From: Aplidium turbinatum
Lineage: Eukaryota > Chordata > Ascidiacea > Aplousobranchia > Polyclinidae
Reading direction: 5' to 3'
Assembly: GCA_918807975.1 (NCBI GenBank)
Contig: OU964931.1
Coordinates: forward strand, 13,030,251 to 13,094,250
DNA: 64,000 nucleotides
Of the stretch, positions 13,301 through 24,517 are shown one piece after another; position 1 is the first letter of the stretch; each line of letters starts with the position of its first letter. A program made the position numbers and the translations under genes. The notes below the pieces were generated by a model that was not told the origin of the DNA, did not search any database, and saw only the letters and a list, made by a program, of their open reading frames with translations.

Positions 13301-14401
13301 GTACAGCACACTTTGTTGTCTACGCGACAGAAGTTTTGGATCGCAAATGGTAATGCCTCCGTGAAGAGGTATCTTAATGACTGTGGTGTATGCGCGATTG
13401 AGAAAGCTCGACCTATAAGGCAGCTCATGTCTGATTTACCTTTGTCTCGCACAACTGCGCATAGGAAACCCTTTTTTGATTGCGGCTTAGACTATCTTGG
13501 ACCTTTAACTTTCGTTGAAGGTAGAAGTCACAAAAAAGCTTGGGGACTCTTGTTCACATGTATGGCATCTCGCGCTATTCATGTTGAGCTGGTTACGTCA
13601 TTGTCGCTGAGTGATTTTTTACTTGCCTTTACAAGGTTTACAGATTTACGTGGGCAGGTTAATGCTATCTATTCCGACAATGGAAGTACCTTTCAGGCAG
13701 CATCTAAGAAGTTACCCGAGTTGATAGGATCAGCTGAATTTCACAATGCCCTGAGACAGAGAGAGATAAACTGGGAATTTATACCTCCGTATGCTCCGGC
13801 GCAAGGTGGCGCCTGGGAGGCAATGGTTAAACAATTTAAAATCGCATTTTTTCACATTTTGGACTCTTCAACACGTAAGCCCAGTTTTATTGAACTGCTT
13901 ACGTACACAGGCAGTGCCGTTCGGATCGTGAACGAACGCCCTTTGGTACCTTTGAGTGACGACCCTAGGGATTTTACTGTCATCACCCCTGCCTCACTTT
14001 TGACCCCATACTTAGACCCATACTGTGCTGTTGGGCAACCACATGATCGTGACCAACTAAGAAGGGATTATCGGTTCAATTTGTCACTTTTTCATCAGTT
14101 TTGGAGTAAATGGATCGATTTTTACTTGCCAGGTCTTCAGGGCCGGAAAAAATGGCTAAAAATGGCCGAGAATTTGGAGCCTGGTCAACTTGTAGTGGTA
14201 GGTTCTCTCCAGGACATTGGTAAACGTGGGAAGTATCAACTTGGGAGGGTGCATGAGGTAGTTCCACAAATTAGGAAAGGGAAGCCTGTGGTTCGTAGAG
14301 CTAAAGTTGCCGTCTGCAACTATGATGAGAGTACGGGGAAAGTGAAAGTAGACTATGTGTTGAGGGATATTTCGTGCCTCGCCCCCGTAAAGAACACCTA
14401 A
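10320..14401 (+). pseudogene. BEL/Pao pol region: protease, RT, RNase H, integrase (fossil)
   Basis: Domains in order: aspartic protease with a D-x-G-S motif near 10434; reverse transcriptase with LMADVTKCFFQ near 11450 and the YMDD box near 11698; RNase H with the FSDAS and CDS motifs near 12270-12500; an integrase zinc finger (HH...CxxC) near 13270-13400; the DDE core with DYLGPL near 13490, YSDNGSTF near 13670 and GGAWEAMVK near 13805; then a C-terminal domain near 14050-14390 (DUF5641-like) that BEL/Pao integrases carry. Together these reverse-transcribe and insert the element. Frame breaks are present, so the copy is probably not active by itself. Confidence 0.92.
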
Positions 14402-14716
14402 GTGTTAGGGTTTGAGCCTGGTTTTGTCTGCGGTGGCCGACACTTGTCTGAGCCCAGAACAGTCGGTTATTATCGCACCATGGTATATAGCGTCATTTTT
14501 TTGCGTGTACCTACTACCTATGGTACCAATTTCATGTATCGTCGTGTTTATTCTTATTGCTGTTCATTCTTTGCATGCCCTTTGTATTTGCGTATTAACT
14601 TAAACGTGAGTGATTCAAACAATTTGTGTATCATGTGTTTTTATTCATTGGCTCACAATTGTCGTCAATTCTTTTTTAGTTATGCCATGTCAGACTGTCA
14701 TAACTAGGGGCCGCTA
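14402..14716 (+). other. Spacer between pol and 3' LTR, no env seen
   Basis: About 315 bp in which only short hydrophobic frames occur. None shows a signal peptide-ectodomain-anchor layout, so no envelope gene is supported. It would contain the polypurine tract; agggg at 14706-14710 just before the LTR is the best candidate. Confidence 0.6.
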
Positions 14717-15240
14717 TGTTACAGACGGTTGTTCGCCTGGTCAAACGTCATGTAGAAACCGTTCGGGTCTACTGAATATTACGTCATGGAAATTCCTAAA
14801 ACATGAGCCAAAATTGCACCATCGTCCGTAAGACTCGTGTCAGACCGGTTTAAACCTGTTTCAGTTTGAGACCTGTTTGGACATGAAATATTGCGTCACA
14901 CGAACTGCTCTCGTGCCTTTGAGTTATCACAAATTTTTCTGATTCATTCTCGAAGTTGTTTGTTGGAAGTCGGTCGCACATTTAACTGGTTTATTTGGTG
15001 CTTGCTAGCTGGACAAATTCTCCGTCTTTTATCCAAGTAATCTGTATCGTAGTGACAGTTTAGAGGTGTACGGCGTTGCACCAGTCATTTCGATAGCCGC
15101 GGGCTAATTTTACTGGAATACACTTTGAATAGACGTTTCGAAGGTGTGTTTATTTTTCGGTCATTACGTACAGACAAACGGATCCGGGAACTTTATGTTA
15201 CAATTTTCCCACGAAGAATTATGGTTTACCGCTGTGACCA
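14717..15240 (+). repeat. 3' LTR of the BEL/Pao element
   Basis: 524 bp with the same ends and apparently the same sequence as 6966-7489. It is followed by the target duplication aatgc. Confidence 0.95.
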
Positions 15241-15495
15241 AATGCCCCCTTTGGCACCTAATGTTGCCCATTTGAAGTTCCCCTTGCTGCTCTATAAATT
15301 TCCAAATTTGGTTGGTTTTGTGGCGTATTTTGGAATTTATTTATTGTAAGCGCCAAACTTGAACACAGCTAATTTTGAATTTAGGGGATTTTTTGGTTTT
15401 AGAGTCTAAAATTAAAATTAAATTTTAGAGTCTAAAATTAAAATTTAGACTAATTTGTCACTGTGTGTCGCGGTGGTGCCGCCGCTTGTGTTTTA

Positions 15496-15637
15496 GCACA
15501 AGATCTTATGGTTTTACTTTTGATCTTGTGCTTTAAGTTTTACCTTATTTGCATAAAACTATTAATGCCAAATTCAAAAACTATTAATGCCAATTCAAAG
15601 CTTTTTTTAATAGTTTTATGCAAATAAGGTAAAACTT
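15496..15637. repeat. Two nested hairpins in the 3' part of the hAT-like element
   Basis: agcacaagatc and gatcttgtgct pair at about 15496-15534. Directly after it is a 29-bp perfect inverted repeat: aagttttaccttatttgcat and onward at 15536-15564, mirrored at 15609-15637. The arms contain the octamer-like atttgcat. A tandem duplication of about 24 bp (agagtctaaaattaaaatt) lies just before, at 15401-15448. Confidence 0.75.
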
Positions 15638-17318
15638 AGCATTTGATATAATTACTTGCAAATACCAAAATTGCTTCTTTTTGTAACACTAAAATATCGG
15701 TATCGGCCTAAAAAAGTGATATCGGTATCGGCCAAAATATTGGTATCGGTACATCTCTAATCATGTTACTTCTTTGTATTAAGGATAAGATACAATGTAC
15801 CGTAGCCTACCATTGTTCTCGATTATAAGCTGTTCAATTGTTCATACGGTACTGCATTTTCATAATTTAATTTTCTCCATTTAAAGATGTTTATATCCAA
15901 ATCATTCTTGGTCTGCCTTTGTTTCTTTTACCATTTATCTTCGCGTGTATTAATGATCTTTGTAATGAGTTTTGCTTTATTGTGTCTTCGGAATATTTCA
16001 ATTTATCTAATTTAACTGTTTGTAAGTCAATTTTATTTCAATTGAATTTGGATAATATTTCATTGTTAGTGATATTTTGTTTCCATGAAATTTTTAACAT
16101 TTGCCTATATCCAGAGCTTGAAGGCATCATTCCATTTCTTAATTTTTTGTGAGACTGTCCAAGTTTCAGAATTGTATAAAAAGGTTGACCAGATATAGCA
16201 TTTAATTATTCTTTGACAAATTGCTAAATTTAAACTTTGATTGATTGAAACATTTTTCGCTTATGGGCAGTTCCATCGTGACGGACGTGCCATTCAGAGA
16301 GTTATAGCAGTCTATAATTGTTGATGAAATGGAAATCCAGGCAATTCTACTACATAGCATGAAAGGGTACCCTACCACTATGAAATCACCCCAAAAATTA
16401 TTTCCTAGCTGCTTTCTGTAAAATAGATACAGCTCGTTTATCATGCGTGACGGACGTATGCAGAGAAACAAGAAATCATAAGTACCCTTCGTAAGATACA
16501 AAACGCTCTGAATTGTACACAGGTAACTGCAATTTTTTAACTTGATTAGTTTAATGAATGAATAAATTAACTCACAAAAGTTGTTGCACAAATTTATTGT
16601 ATGAATTGAATACACTATGCCCCAGAATGTAACGTCACAGACATACAAAATTTTCGTGACGGACGTACGACTCTGAATTTTAAGCAAGAAAGGTGCAAGA
16701 AGTCTACTATAAAAGAAGTGAAAAATCGCATACATAGTTCTAAACTTAATGGATGGGCTATAATTGCCAATATGTTTTATATGAGACTATACAAGTAATT
16801 GCAATTATAGTTGAAAACTGAGCTCTTTCGTCCAATATTAAAATGAACTAATTTTTATATAAATGGTTTATTTTTCATAGTTACACACATAGTTATACAC
16901 ACATAGTTATAGAAAACAGCTTAATTTGAATTTTGGCAGTGAATTTCAATTGTTATCAGCGCAGTAATTTCCAATTATTGTGACTGATGTACATTGTACA
17001 AGTGTTAAAATTCAGATGGTAGCCAATACCGGTATACAATAGATCCACATAACCAGCGTATCTACATGCACATAAGAGATTACAATGCTACAAAACACAG
17101 TGCTCATTTCCATAGTACACTGAATACTGCAGTAAGAAAACTTTAACACATTTTGAGAAAAATTAGTGAAGCCCAGACGGAATCCCAGTTAAAGCACAGG
17201 CTAAATAACATATCATGTGCAGTTGTGCATAGCAAAACTAACAGTTTAACAACCATAAACAAACAAAAAACCAAACAATAATCATACAAAATGAATTCTA
17301 CTAAACAATTTTTAAAGG

Positions 17319-18189
17319 CAGTGGCTATTTGACCGGCTCCGGTCTTTGAATCTGAAACACTATTTGACCGGTCATGACGTCACTACATAAGCGCTTTTTT
17401 CTTTTTCTCTTTCAAAGCAACAGACGAGAAGCGCCGATATAAGTTCTAACTTCAACACGTATTTTTCAACTCAGTCCGTGGCGCGTGCGATACGTCTCCG
17501 GCTGCCAATCTAGAGGAGATGAGTTCGATACTACTAGCATTCTTCTTTTTCATTTTTTTTTATCTGAATTTTGACCCGAAGCGCATTTTTGTGGTCAATT
17601 TTTAATTTGAGTAGCCTACAGCCCATTTTTTATGTCTTTTCAAATGTGAGTAATAATGTTAGAGTTTTTTTAATTTGCTGGAATTTGAGAGTTTCTCTTG
17701 GTAATTTTCGGATCGTCATAAGTGAACGTGTGTTGCCGAACGACCCTACATTTTTCTCTCAAGTTAGTTATATACAATACTTCTTTAAAAAATGGTTTTA
17801 CCATTATCATTTCTTTTAAAAGAAGTATTGTATGTATTTATATAGCTAACTTGAGAACTATACTTGAGAACTATTAACTAACTTGGACTGTAGGCTACTC
17901 AAATTAAAAATTGACCACATAAATGCGCTTCGGGTCAAAATTTAGATAAAAAAAAAAAATGAAAAAAATAATGCTTCCGAATAGTATCGAACTCATCCCC
18001 TCTAGATTGGTAGCCGGAGACGAACCCTACGCGCCACGGACTGAGTTGTGTATACGTGATGAATTTAGAACTTATGTCCGCGCTTCTCGTCTTTTGCTTT
18101 GAAAGAAAAAAGTGCTTATGCAGTGACGTCATGACCGGTCAAATAGTGTTTCAGATTCAAAGACCGGAGCCGGTCAAATAGCCACTGCC
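17319..18189. mobile_element. Palindromic MITE with about 300-bp arms, nested in the foldback spacer
   Basis: The left end cagtggctatttgaccgg and right end ccggtcaaatagccactg mirror each other, and the similarity extends about 300 bp into each arm (17319-17627 and 17890-18187). The arms also share gacgtcac, a tRNA-like block (see 17460-17555) and the segment gtaggctactcaaatt next to the centre. The flanks atttttaaagg and atttttaaaag may be a target duplication of about 10 bp. Confidence 0.82.
17460..17555 (+). other. tRNA-like block with Pol III A- and B-box resemblance in MITE arm
   Basis: actcagtccgtggcgcgt resembles a tRNA A box. About 50 bases on, gatgagttcgatacta resembles a B box (GGTTCGAxxCC). 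The spacing would need a long variable arm, as in Leu or Ser tRNAs. The same block occurs inverted in the other arm (about 17980-18056). Cloverleaf pairing is poor, so this is not called as a tRNA gene. Confidence 0.35.
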
Positions 18190-19427
18190 ATTTTTAAAAG
18201 AACTAGTTTGCAGTTTAGTCAACGTCTCTAAACTTCAAACTCCTTTAAATTTAAATTGTCCACTGTATCCAACCACCTCATGTTGATTCAATTTCTTTGC
18301 AACTTTTTCGTCAGTGTAAACAATTTTGTCCTCAGGTGGAGGCCATCGCCACACACTGCCACTTGTGGGCATCACCTAAATTTCGTAGTTTGTGCCGACT
18401 ACTTGTTGAACTTCACCAGGGTAAAATCCACTATCATATTCAACAAGTACTCAATCACTTTTTTGATAGCAAACACTTTCTTCTGCTTCGTTTATGTCTT
18501 CATTAGATTCTCCATAGTTGGAAGGTATAATAACAAATAGGTATATAAGTTTGTGCAACAACTTTTGTGGGTTAGTTTATTCATTCATTAAACTAATCAA
18601 GTTAAAAAATTGTAGTTACCTGTGTACAATTCAGAGCATTTTGCATCTTACGAAAGGTACCATACTTATTATTTCTTGTTTCTCTGCATACGTCTATCAC
18701 GCATGATAAATGAGCTGTATCTATTTTAAAGGAAGCAGCAAGGAAATAATTTTTGGGGTGATTTTATAGTGGTAGGTAAGGTACCCTTTCTTGCTATGTA
18801 GTAGAATTGCCTAGATTTCTATTTCATCAACAATTATGGACTGTTATAACTCTCTGAATGGTACATCCGTCACGATGGAACTGCCCAAAAATAACTAAGA
18901 TTTGTGGTACCTGGTACCAATAACTTTTTAAATCAGTGACAGCATGAAATATATAGTGACAACATAATCCCTGCATTAAGCACCACAAAATGACTAAGTT
19001 AAAGTTAGTTAAACAGTATAAAAACCTGTGATGGACGTACATGACGGGCGTACATGATGGAAATTCCATTACGGTGTACATCCGTCACGCATTTTTACTT
19101 AGTTAAACAAAAAATTTTAGAAAACCATTTGGGTTGTAGGTTGGTATGTAGGAACTAAAAGAAGAAATGAAGTTTCAAAATTTTAATTCATCTGATAATT
19201 TTATAAAATAAAATAAAGGAAAAAATTTGTGACGGACGTACAGGACCCCCAGGTCGAAGTCCTACATGCTATATATAAGTCCAATGTTACATCCTGTTCA
19301 AAAAAATTTTTTTTAGAGATTAATCTTACACTCATTTCTGATTGTACAACTGCGGTATTGACAAAGTTTCTTGAAATATCAATCAGAAGCTTCAGAATTC
19401 AGTATATGAGTATTTTTCATGATTTTG

Positions 19428-19490
19428 TAAAGGAGCTGTGGGTAAAGGAGCTGTGGGTTTAATATTGTAAAGGAGCTGTGGGTCTGTGGG
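19428..19490. repeat. Short tandem repeat, taaaggagctgtggg unit
   Basis: Three copies of gtaaaggagctgtgggt within about 60 bp, the third separated by a short taatatt segment. Confidence 0.8.
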
Positions 19491-19643
19491 AGTGTTTGCT
19501 GTTTTGCATTAGTGTTTTTACTTCTATGTTAGAAATTTTGAGTTGTAGTGTTGACAAGGCACACATATACTTGAGACAGAAACTTATGTGCTAATGCAGC
19601 TTGTAAGTTCTTAATTCAGATTTTATTATTTTTATATGTATGT

Positions 19644-20420
19644 ATAAGGTCATTCCATGCCAAGCGTCCTAGACCTATCAGTTTGACCCGTCAATTTTGC
19701 TCAAACTAGGTCAAAATGTTTTTTGGCATGAATTAGCCATGCATTACAAATTTTAGCTCAGTATCTATTATAGTTTTGGAAATATGATGCTTTAAAGTTT
19801 TAGGTACCGGTACCCTCTAAACTTTTCCGCATTCGTTTTTTTGGACCATTTTCAATTAACCATATCTTTTTCTCCGAAGGTTATATAAAGTTGATTTTTA
19901 GTAAAATAATTCACTTTTAGCTATATAACATGATTGCATTGTCAAAATGCAATTAATTTGTAGCATAATTCTTTTTTCACCAAAAACAAATTTTGTGCCA
20001 TATTTGGAAGTCTGTAACTTTTTTATGAAAAGTAGGATGGTTATTATATTTATCATGTATGCTCTTTCCCTACCAGGCAACAACTTCACCAAGTTTGATA
20101 ATTAACATTATATTTATTAGAAAGTTACAATGCATCAAAATATGCACCCAAGGCAAAAAAGCCCAAATAACGCCATCTTGTGGTATAAAAATACCCTCGT
20201 AAAAAAGTGTTTACAAAATAATCTTTTTAACCATTTGAAGAACATTACCTAAGGAACTTGTGTACAAAGCATTTTATCAAGTGTCTTGCCAAAGCACCAA
20301 TGAGTTGTTTTAAAAGGATTTGAACCGATGCTCTGGCAAGTGCTGAGCAGATGATCAACCATAGTTTATTCATTGCTACACTTGGACAATTTTAGGATGG
20401 AATGATATGTGTCTTTAATG
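19644..20420. other. Possible decayed TIR element upstream of SMARCD
   Basis: ggtcattccatgcc near 19649 is mirrored loosely by aggatggaatgatat near 20394-20408, which hints at short terminal repeats around 760 bp of AT-rich DNA. No target duplication or coding frame was found. The right part contains the SINE-like segment listed separately. Confidence 0.3.
20225..20365 (-). repeat. tRNA-derived SINE fragment, minus strand
   Basis: Read on the minus strand there is a B-box-like ggttcaaatcc preceded by gcacttgccagagcat. About 20 bases later comes ttggtgctttggcaagacac, a combination seen in tRNA-headed SINEs of several marine animals. No tail or duplication was found. It lies only about 110 bp before the SMARCD start. 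Confidence 0.45.
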
Positions 20421-20442
20421 AGGCTTTTTATGTTATAACCAG
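20421..20442 (+). promoter_or_regulatory. Candidate 3' splice site before SMARCD
   Basis: A pyrimidine-rich stretch, ggctttttatgttataaccag, ends in AG at 20442, 35 nt before the ATG. It could end a 5'UTR intron or serve as a spliced-leader acceptor. The downstream leader contains two upstream TGA triplets and no other ATG in frame with the gene. Confidence 0.4.
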
Positions 20443-20477
20443 GCATAGAATTGTCACCCTGAACTGATGTGTGAACG

Positions 20478-21860
20478 ATGTCATCTAATCAACGCACGCC
20501 GTATCATGCACAACCGCAGATGTATGGGAATCGTCCAGGTAGAAGTGGTGGTGCTCCATCGCCATTCTCAGGATCAAGAATAGATCAAACTGCAGCAAGG
20601 AAACGACCAGTTCATTCTGGATCTCCAGTAGGACAGATTGGAGGTGCAACAAATGATGTTAGAAGCAAACAACAATTTAATAAAAAAAAAAAATTGGCTG
20701 ATAAAATTCTTCCCCAGGCAGTTCAAGACCTTGTTCCTGAGTCCCAAGCGTATATGGATCTTCTATCTTTCGAAAGAAAATTAGATTCTACTATTATGAG
20801 AAAGCGATTAGATATCCAGGAAGCCTTGAAGCGCCCAGTAAAAGTAAAACATAAGCTTCGAGTTTTTATATCTAATCAGTATTACCCTGCAAAGCCAGAT
20901 GCTGATGCAAAAGATGAAAATTCCAAAGCTTCTTGGGAACTAAGGGTAGAGGGGAGGCTTTTAGATGCTCCCACAACTCGATATGAGGGAGTTAAACCAA
21001 AACGCAAATTTTCTTCATTTTTCAAAAGTCTGGTTATTGAACTTGACAAGGACTTGTATGGACCAGACAATCATTTGGTTGAATGGCATCGTATGCCAAG
21101 CACGCAAGAAACAGATGGTTTTCAAGTAAAACGGCAAGGTGACAAGAATGTTCGTTGCACCATGTTATTTATGTTGAACTATCTGCCACCTCAATTCAAA
21201 GTAGATGTCCGTCTTGCTAAGCTTTTGGGAATTCATACTCAATCTAGGCCAATGATCATTCAAGCTTTGTGGCAGTACATTAAATCATTCAAGCTACAAG
21301 ATAATCATGAAAGGGAATACATAAATTGTGATATTTATCTTGAACAAATTCTTGGAAAATCTCGGATTCGATTTGCTGAGATTCCACAACTGTTGCAGCC
21401 ACTTCTACACCCACCAGACCCCATTGTCATCCAGCATGTAATAAGCGTAAATCCAGCTGATGCAAAGAAACAGTCGTGCTATGACATAGATGTGGAATTG
21501 GATGACAACTTAAAAACTCAGATGAGCTCATTTCTTTTGTCATCCTCCAGTCAACAAGAGATCGCAGAATTAGAAAGGCGTATCCATGACACAATTGCTA
21601 CTGTGAAGCAACATCGAATTCAAAGAGAATTTTACATGGGATTTGCTGAAAGTCCTCAAGAGTTCATCGCTGATTGGGTTGCTTCACAAACACGTGACTT
21701 AAAAGCAATGACAGATGCTACAGGAAATAAAGAAGAGGAAAGAATAGCTGATTTTTATTATTCTCCATGGTCTCAAGAAGCTGTCACAAGGTACTTTTAC
21801 TCCAAGGTTCAACAGCGTCGCCTTGAACTTGAGCAGGCTTTGAAAAGCTCCAACATCTGA
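20478..21860 (+). CDS. smarcd1: SMARCD/BAF60 subunit of SWI/SNF chromatin remodelling complex, single exon
   Basis: A 460-residue uninterrupted protein that aligns along its length with vertebrate SMARCD1-3, the accessory subunits that link SWI/SNF (BAF) to transcription factors in the nucleus. Landmarks: a basic [11 protein letters not shown] segment near residue 70; the conserved [17 protein letters not shown] block; [39 protein letters not shown]; then the SWIB/MDM2 domain at about residues 236-312 ([13 protein letters not shown] to the HPPDPI end); and a C-terminal helical region with [16 protein letters not shown]. The N-terminus is shorter than the Gly/Pro-rich N-terminus of human SMARCD1 (about 515 residues). 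ATG 20478 is the first in-frame start. The coding region has no intron, no poly(A) tract follows it, and no short flanking duplication was seen, so it may be an old functional retrogene or a naturally intronless orthologue. Conservation implies selection. Confidence 0.95.
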   Translation: MSSNQRTPYHAQPQMYGNRPGRSGGAPSPFSGSRIDQTAARKRPVHSGSPVGQIGGATNDVRSKQQFNKKKKLADKILPQAVQDLVPESQAYMDLLSFERKLDSTIMRKRLDIQEALKRPVKVKHKLRVFISNQYYPAKPDADAKDENSKASWELRVEGRLLDAPTTRYEGVKPKRKFSSFFKSLVIELDKDLYGPDNHLVEWHRMPSTQETDGFQVKRQGDKNVRCTMLFMLNYLPPQFKVDVRLAKLLGIHTQSRPMIIQALWQYIKSFKLQDNHEREYINCDIYLEQILGKSRIRFAEIPQLLQPLLHPPDPIVIQHVISVNPADAKKQSCYDIDVELDDNLKTQMSSFLLSSSSQQEIAELERRIHDTIATVKQHRIQREFYMGFAESPQEFIADWVASQTRDLKAMTDATGNKEEERIADFYYSPWSQEAVTRYFYSKVQQRRLELEQALKSSNI

Positions 21861-22550
21861 CTCTAAATGTTTGGCTCTTGATTTTCTTTTCCCATTGCAT
21901 ACATGTCGGAACACTTATTACACCCTAACATACTGTGTAGGGTTCATGACATTTTCACTTTATAGTTAGACCATTGTGGTATTGATTTAATTTGACATGT
22001 GTAGGCCTATACATTTATTTTGGCATTAGGCCAGTTAATTGGAGTGAAGTGCAGTTTATTGAGTAAGTGGTTTGTTTGTTGAGCACAATGCATTTTATTA
22101 ATACACAAGTAGCAGTCTTATGTAACAATTGTACCACAGTATGATAAAATAGGTCCAACAACAAAGTAAAAATGTCATGCAACAACTTTATATGATAATG
22201 CAAAGTTGAAACAGTTCGTTTTTGTGGTTGATTTCATAAATGTTTCAAAAAATTCAATGTATTTCAATCAACTGTAAGACTACAATTTTTGCTTTTAGTG
22301 AACTGTTGTGGATGTTTTCTTCTAAATGTTCAAGCTTGACACTGCCTTATTGATTTATTAGTGTAATGTATGAAGCGTTGCTGCACAAAGCCAATTTCGG
22401 TCCAAATTATTGGACGCAATAGGTTTTAGTGTTTTTGTTGACATTGCTAACAATGTAACATGTTTATAGTGAATGTGGTACCGAAACGTGATATCATTAA
22501 TTTTCAAAGCAATTTTGACTTCACAAGATAGGCTACTTGAATAGAGTGTT
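21861..22550. other. SMARCD 3' flank, no feature recognised
   Basis: AT-rich DNA that should include the SMARCD 3'UTR. No clear AATAAA signal lies within the first 700 bases. Confidence 0.4.
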
Positions 22551-24182
22551 CTAGGTAGTGTCAGCTCAAGACAAAAGTAGCGGGAGCGCGCTACTTTTGA
22601 TCCGAGTGCGGTAGCGCATAACTTTTCATCAACTGGTAGTAGAGGCGTGAGACCAGAGGGGGGGTACCCAAAAAATAGTATATCCAATTTTATTTTGATA
22701 GATAATTAGATATACTAAATCTAGGCTGTATACCAAATTTTAAGTCAAAATATTTAAAAACCATTCATTAGGGGCAAAAAATGTGATTTTTGACCCCAGT
22801 GAGGGAATTTTTTTCATAAAAATTAATTTTGGATATAAAATCTGACACAGTTGAGGGAATCAGTTCATTTAAAAGTGTATTCCTACTCATTTTTCAGCAA
22901 TGAATCCATTTTTGGTGCTTAAAATCATCTATCTCAAGTAGAAAGTGGCCAAAACTTGATTTTTCTTCCAAAAATACCCCTCAAAAAAAAATTATTGTAA
23001 AAATTTTCTTGCTGTGCCCCCCACATCCCAATTCCAGTATTTTAAGCCCTCGTGTGAGATGGTCAGAATAAATGCAAACATTTTGGTGCAAGAAAAAGTG
23101 AAAAAGCTCTTGAAATGGCCAAATGGTGCCATTTATGGTATTATATACATGCAAGAATTTGAAAATTTGCTTCATTACATAGCACATAATTAACTCACAT
23201 AATATATATGTACACAGTATATTGAGCACAAGGATAGACTACAGTCAGTGTTGTGTCCCAGGGGTGAATGTTCTTCCCCAATGCATGTGGAAATTCAAGG
23301 GTTTGTATTTGACTCCTTCTTTGTTTGTTTATTATATTGGTGGGGGGAGATTGAGAGATTAGCAGGGGATTATATCAGGTGTTTTGAGAAGAATATTCAC
23401 CTCTGATGTGTTCCAATATTTCTATGTTGCCATAATGAATGTTTATTGTTTATGCATATCAGAATTATGTTCATTATTACTGATATTTAGATCAGCAATT
23501 GTGCATGATATTGATACACTTAGAAAGTAGGTTTTGCTTTGTTGAATAGAGCTTCGATTTCTTTGGCATTTTTCAAACAGAATTTGTTTGTTCTACCAAA
23601 GTCCCATTTTCCTGTAATAATAAGCCTTTTTTCATTTTCATTTGTAAGGATCTGTTCTACATCAACTTTGTCATCAACTGGTTTTTCTGCATGTACCCAG
23701 TAAACATTCTTTTCAGAGTCCTTTCTTACAAGATGTTCAATACTATATACAGTAGAACTTGGATAACTCGTCTTCGGAAAACTCGTCAGTTTGCCCAAGT
23801 CGTCAATGATTGCCAGGTCCCGGCAGAAAGCCTATCTTTTGTACACAATCAAGTTCGGTTAAGTGGTCATCGCATAATTCGTCAATTCGATTAAGTCGTC
23901 ACTGTTTTTCTTCCCCTGGGACGTAAAATTCGTCTAAGTTGTCATCCACCCAAATGCTGGCGTGGCATTTACAGACTCTTTCGAGAAGAAATTACTGCGC
24001 TAAGACGTGTGCACGCACACACTCTATCGGGCCAGACGCACATGCGTGGAGTATGTAGGTCTGGTCGATTGCGGGTGTGCGAGCACCGCGCACGTGCTCT
24101 GTTGCCGATAAGAAAAGCGCTGTTCACCACGTGCGTGCGTGACAATACCGTTTCGTGTAAACAAAAGTTGCAGCAACGCAGG

Positions 24183-24515
24183 ATGACGAAGAGAAAGGTA
24201 AAGTGCTTAAACTTACAAGCTAAGTATGAAATTGTAACGAAATTCAAAGAAGGCGAAATTAGGAACAAGACTAAATTTTCTGAAGAACAAGACCTACCAA
24301 AGACGACGTTGAACACCCTCCTAAAAAATTCAGAAAAAATTATTGCGGATTATGAATCTGGTAAGAATAGCACCTCAAAAAGGAGAATACCACTATCGCA
24401 TTTAATTAGGTCGCGGAGCACCATGAAATTAATGCGACACGAAAAAATGGCAAAATTTGGCTGTTTGCATTGGTCGTCAGTTCGCGTAAGTCGTCACTTT
24501 TTCTGTTCCCCCTAG
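24183..24515 (+). CDS. Truncated Tigger transposase: CENP-B-type N-terminal helix-turn-helix only
   Basis: From ATG 24183 the frame reads MTKRKVKCLNLQAKYEIVTK and continues through EEQDLPKTTLNTLLKNSEKI, the helix-turn-helix of CENP-B/Tigger/jerky proteins that binds the terminal repeats. Roughly the first 60 residues match. The rest (after KNSTSKRR) does not look like the second helix-turn-helix or the DDE domain, and the frame ends at the hAT insertion. It is therefore a deletion product that could at most bind DNA. An in-frame extension upstream to 24009 is low-complexity and probably not translated. Confidence 0.75.
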   Translation: MTKRKVKCLNLQAKYEIVTKFKEGEIRNKTKFSEEQDLPKTTLNTLLKNSEKIIADYESGKNSTSKRRIPLSHLIRSRSTMKLMRHEKMAKFGCLHWSSVRVSRHFFCSP

Positions 24516-24517
24516 AG

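Larger units (their letters stand above)
6966..15240 (+). mobile_element. BEL/Pao LTR retrotransposon, nearly complete, very young but frame-broken
   Basis: An 8275-bp element with two 524-bp LTRs that begin TGTTACAG and end TGTGACCA. It is flanked by the 5-bp duplication aatgc (6961-6965, 15241-15245). The LTRs look identical by eye, so insertion was recent. The interior encodes gag with a zinc knuckle, then aspartic protease, reverse transcriptase, RNase H, an HHCC plus DDE integrase and the C-terminal domain typical of BEL/Pao. The order protease-RT-RH-integrase and the RT box YMDD fit the family. No envelope gene is visible between the end of pol and the 3' LTR. As a fossil, the gag-pol reading frame is interrupted in about four places. 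It sits inside the 5732-15759 hAT-like element. Confidence 0.95.
5732..15759. mobile_element. hAT-like non-autonomous element split by a BEL/Pao insertion
   Basis: The left end taaagatgtaccgatatatc and the right end tattggtatcggtacatctc are inverted matches. Both are followed by repeated cggtatcgg and gatatcggcc motifs (5740-5815, 15690-15755). Without the retrotransposon the element would be about 1.75 kb and has no visible coding frame. I could not find a matching target duplication, so the ends are good to a few bases at best. The tagagatgta terminus resembles that of the 33052-35324 element, which does have an 8-bp duplication. Confidence 0.65.
16262..18890. mobile_element. Large foldback element with about 340-bp inverted arms
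   Basis: The left arm (about 16262-16597) and right arm (about 18543-18890) are inverted copies, roughly 92% alike by eye, both starting at gggcagttccatcgtgacgg. The motif gtgacggacgtac occurs in and around the arms in both orientations: 16279, 16447, 16656, 18688 (degenerate), 18861, 19028, 19076 and 19229. No transposase is visible. The spacer of about 1.95 kb is mostly filled by the palindromic element 17319-18189. Motif copies beyond the right arm suggest the original element ran on to about 19250. Confidence 0.82.

Noticed and set aside
14402-14716. Possible envelope gene after pol
   Set aside because: Only short hydrophobic frames with no envelope-like layout and no cleavage or fusion motifs.
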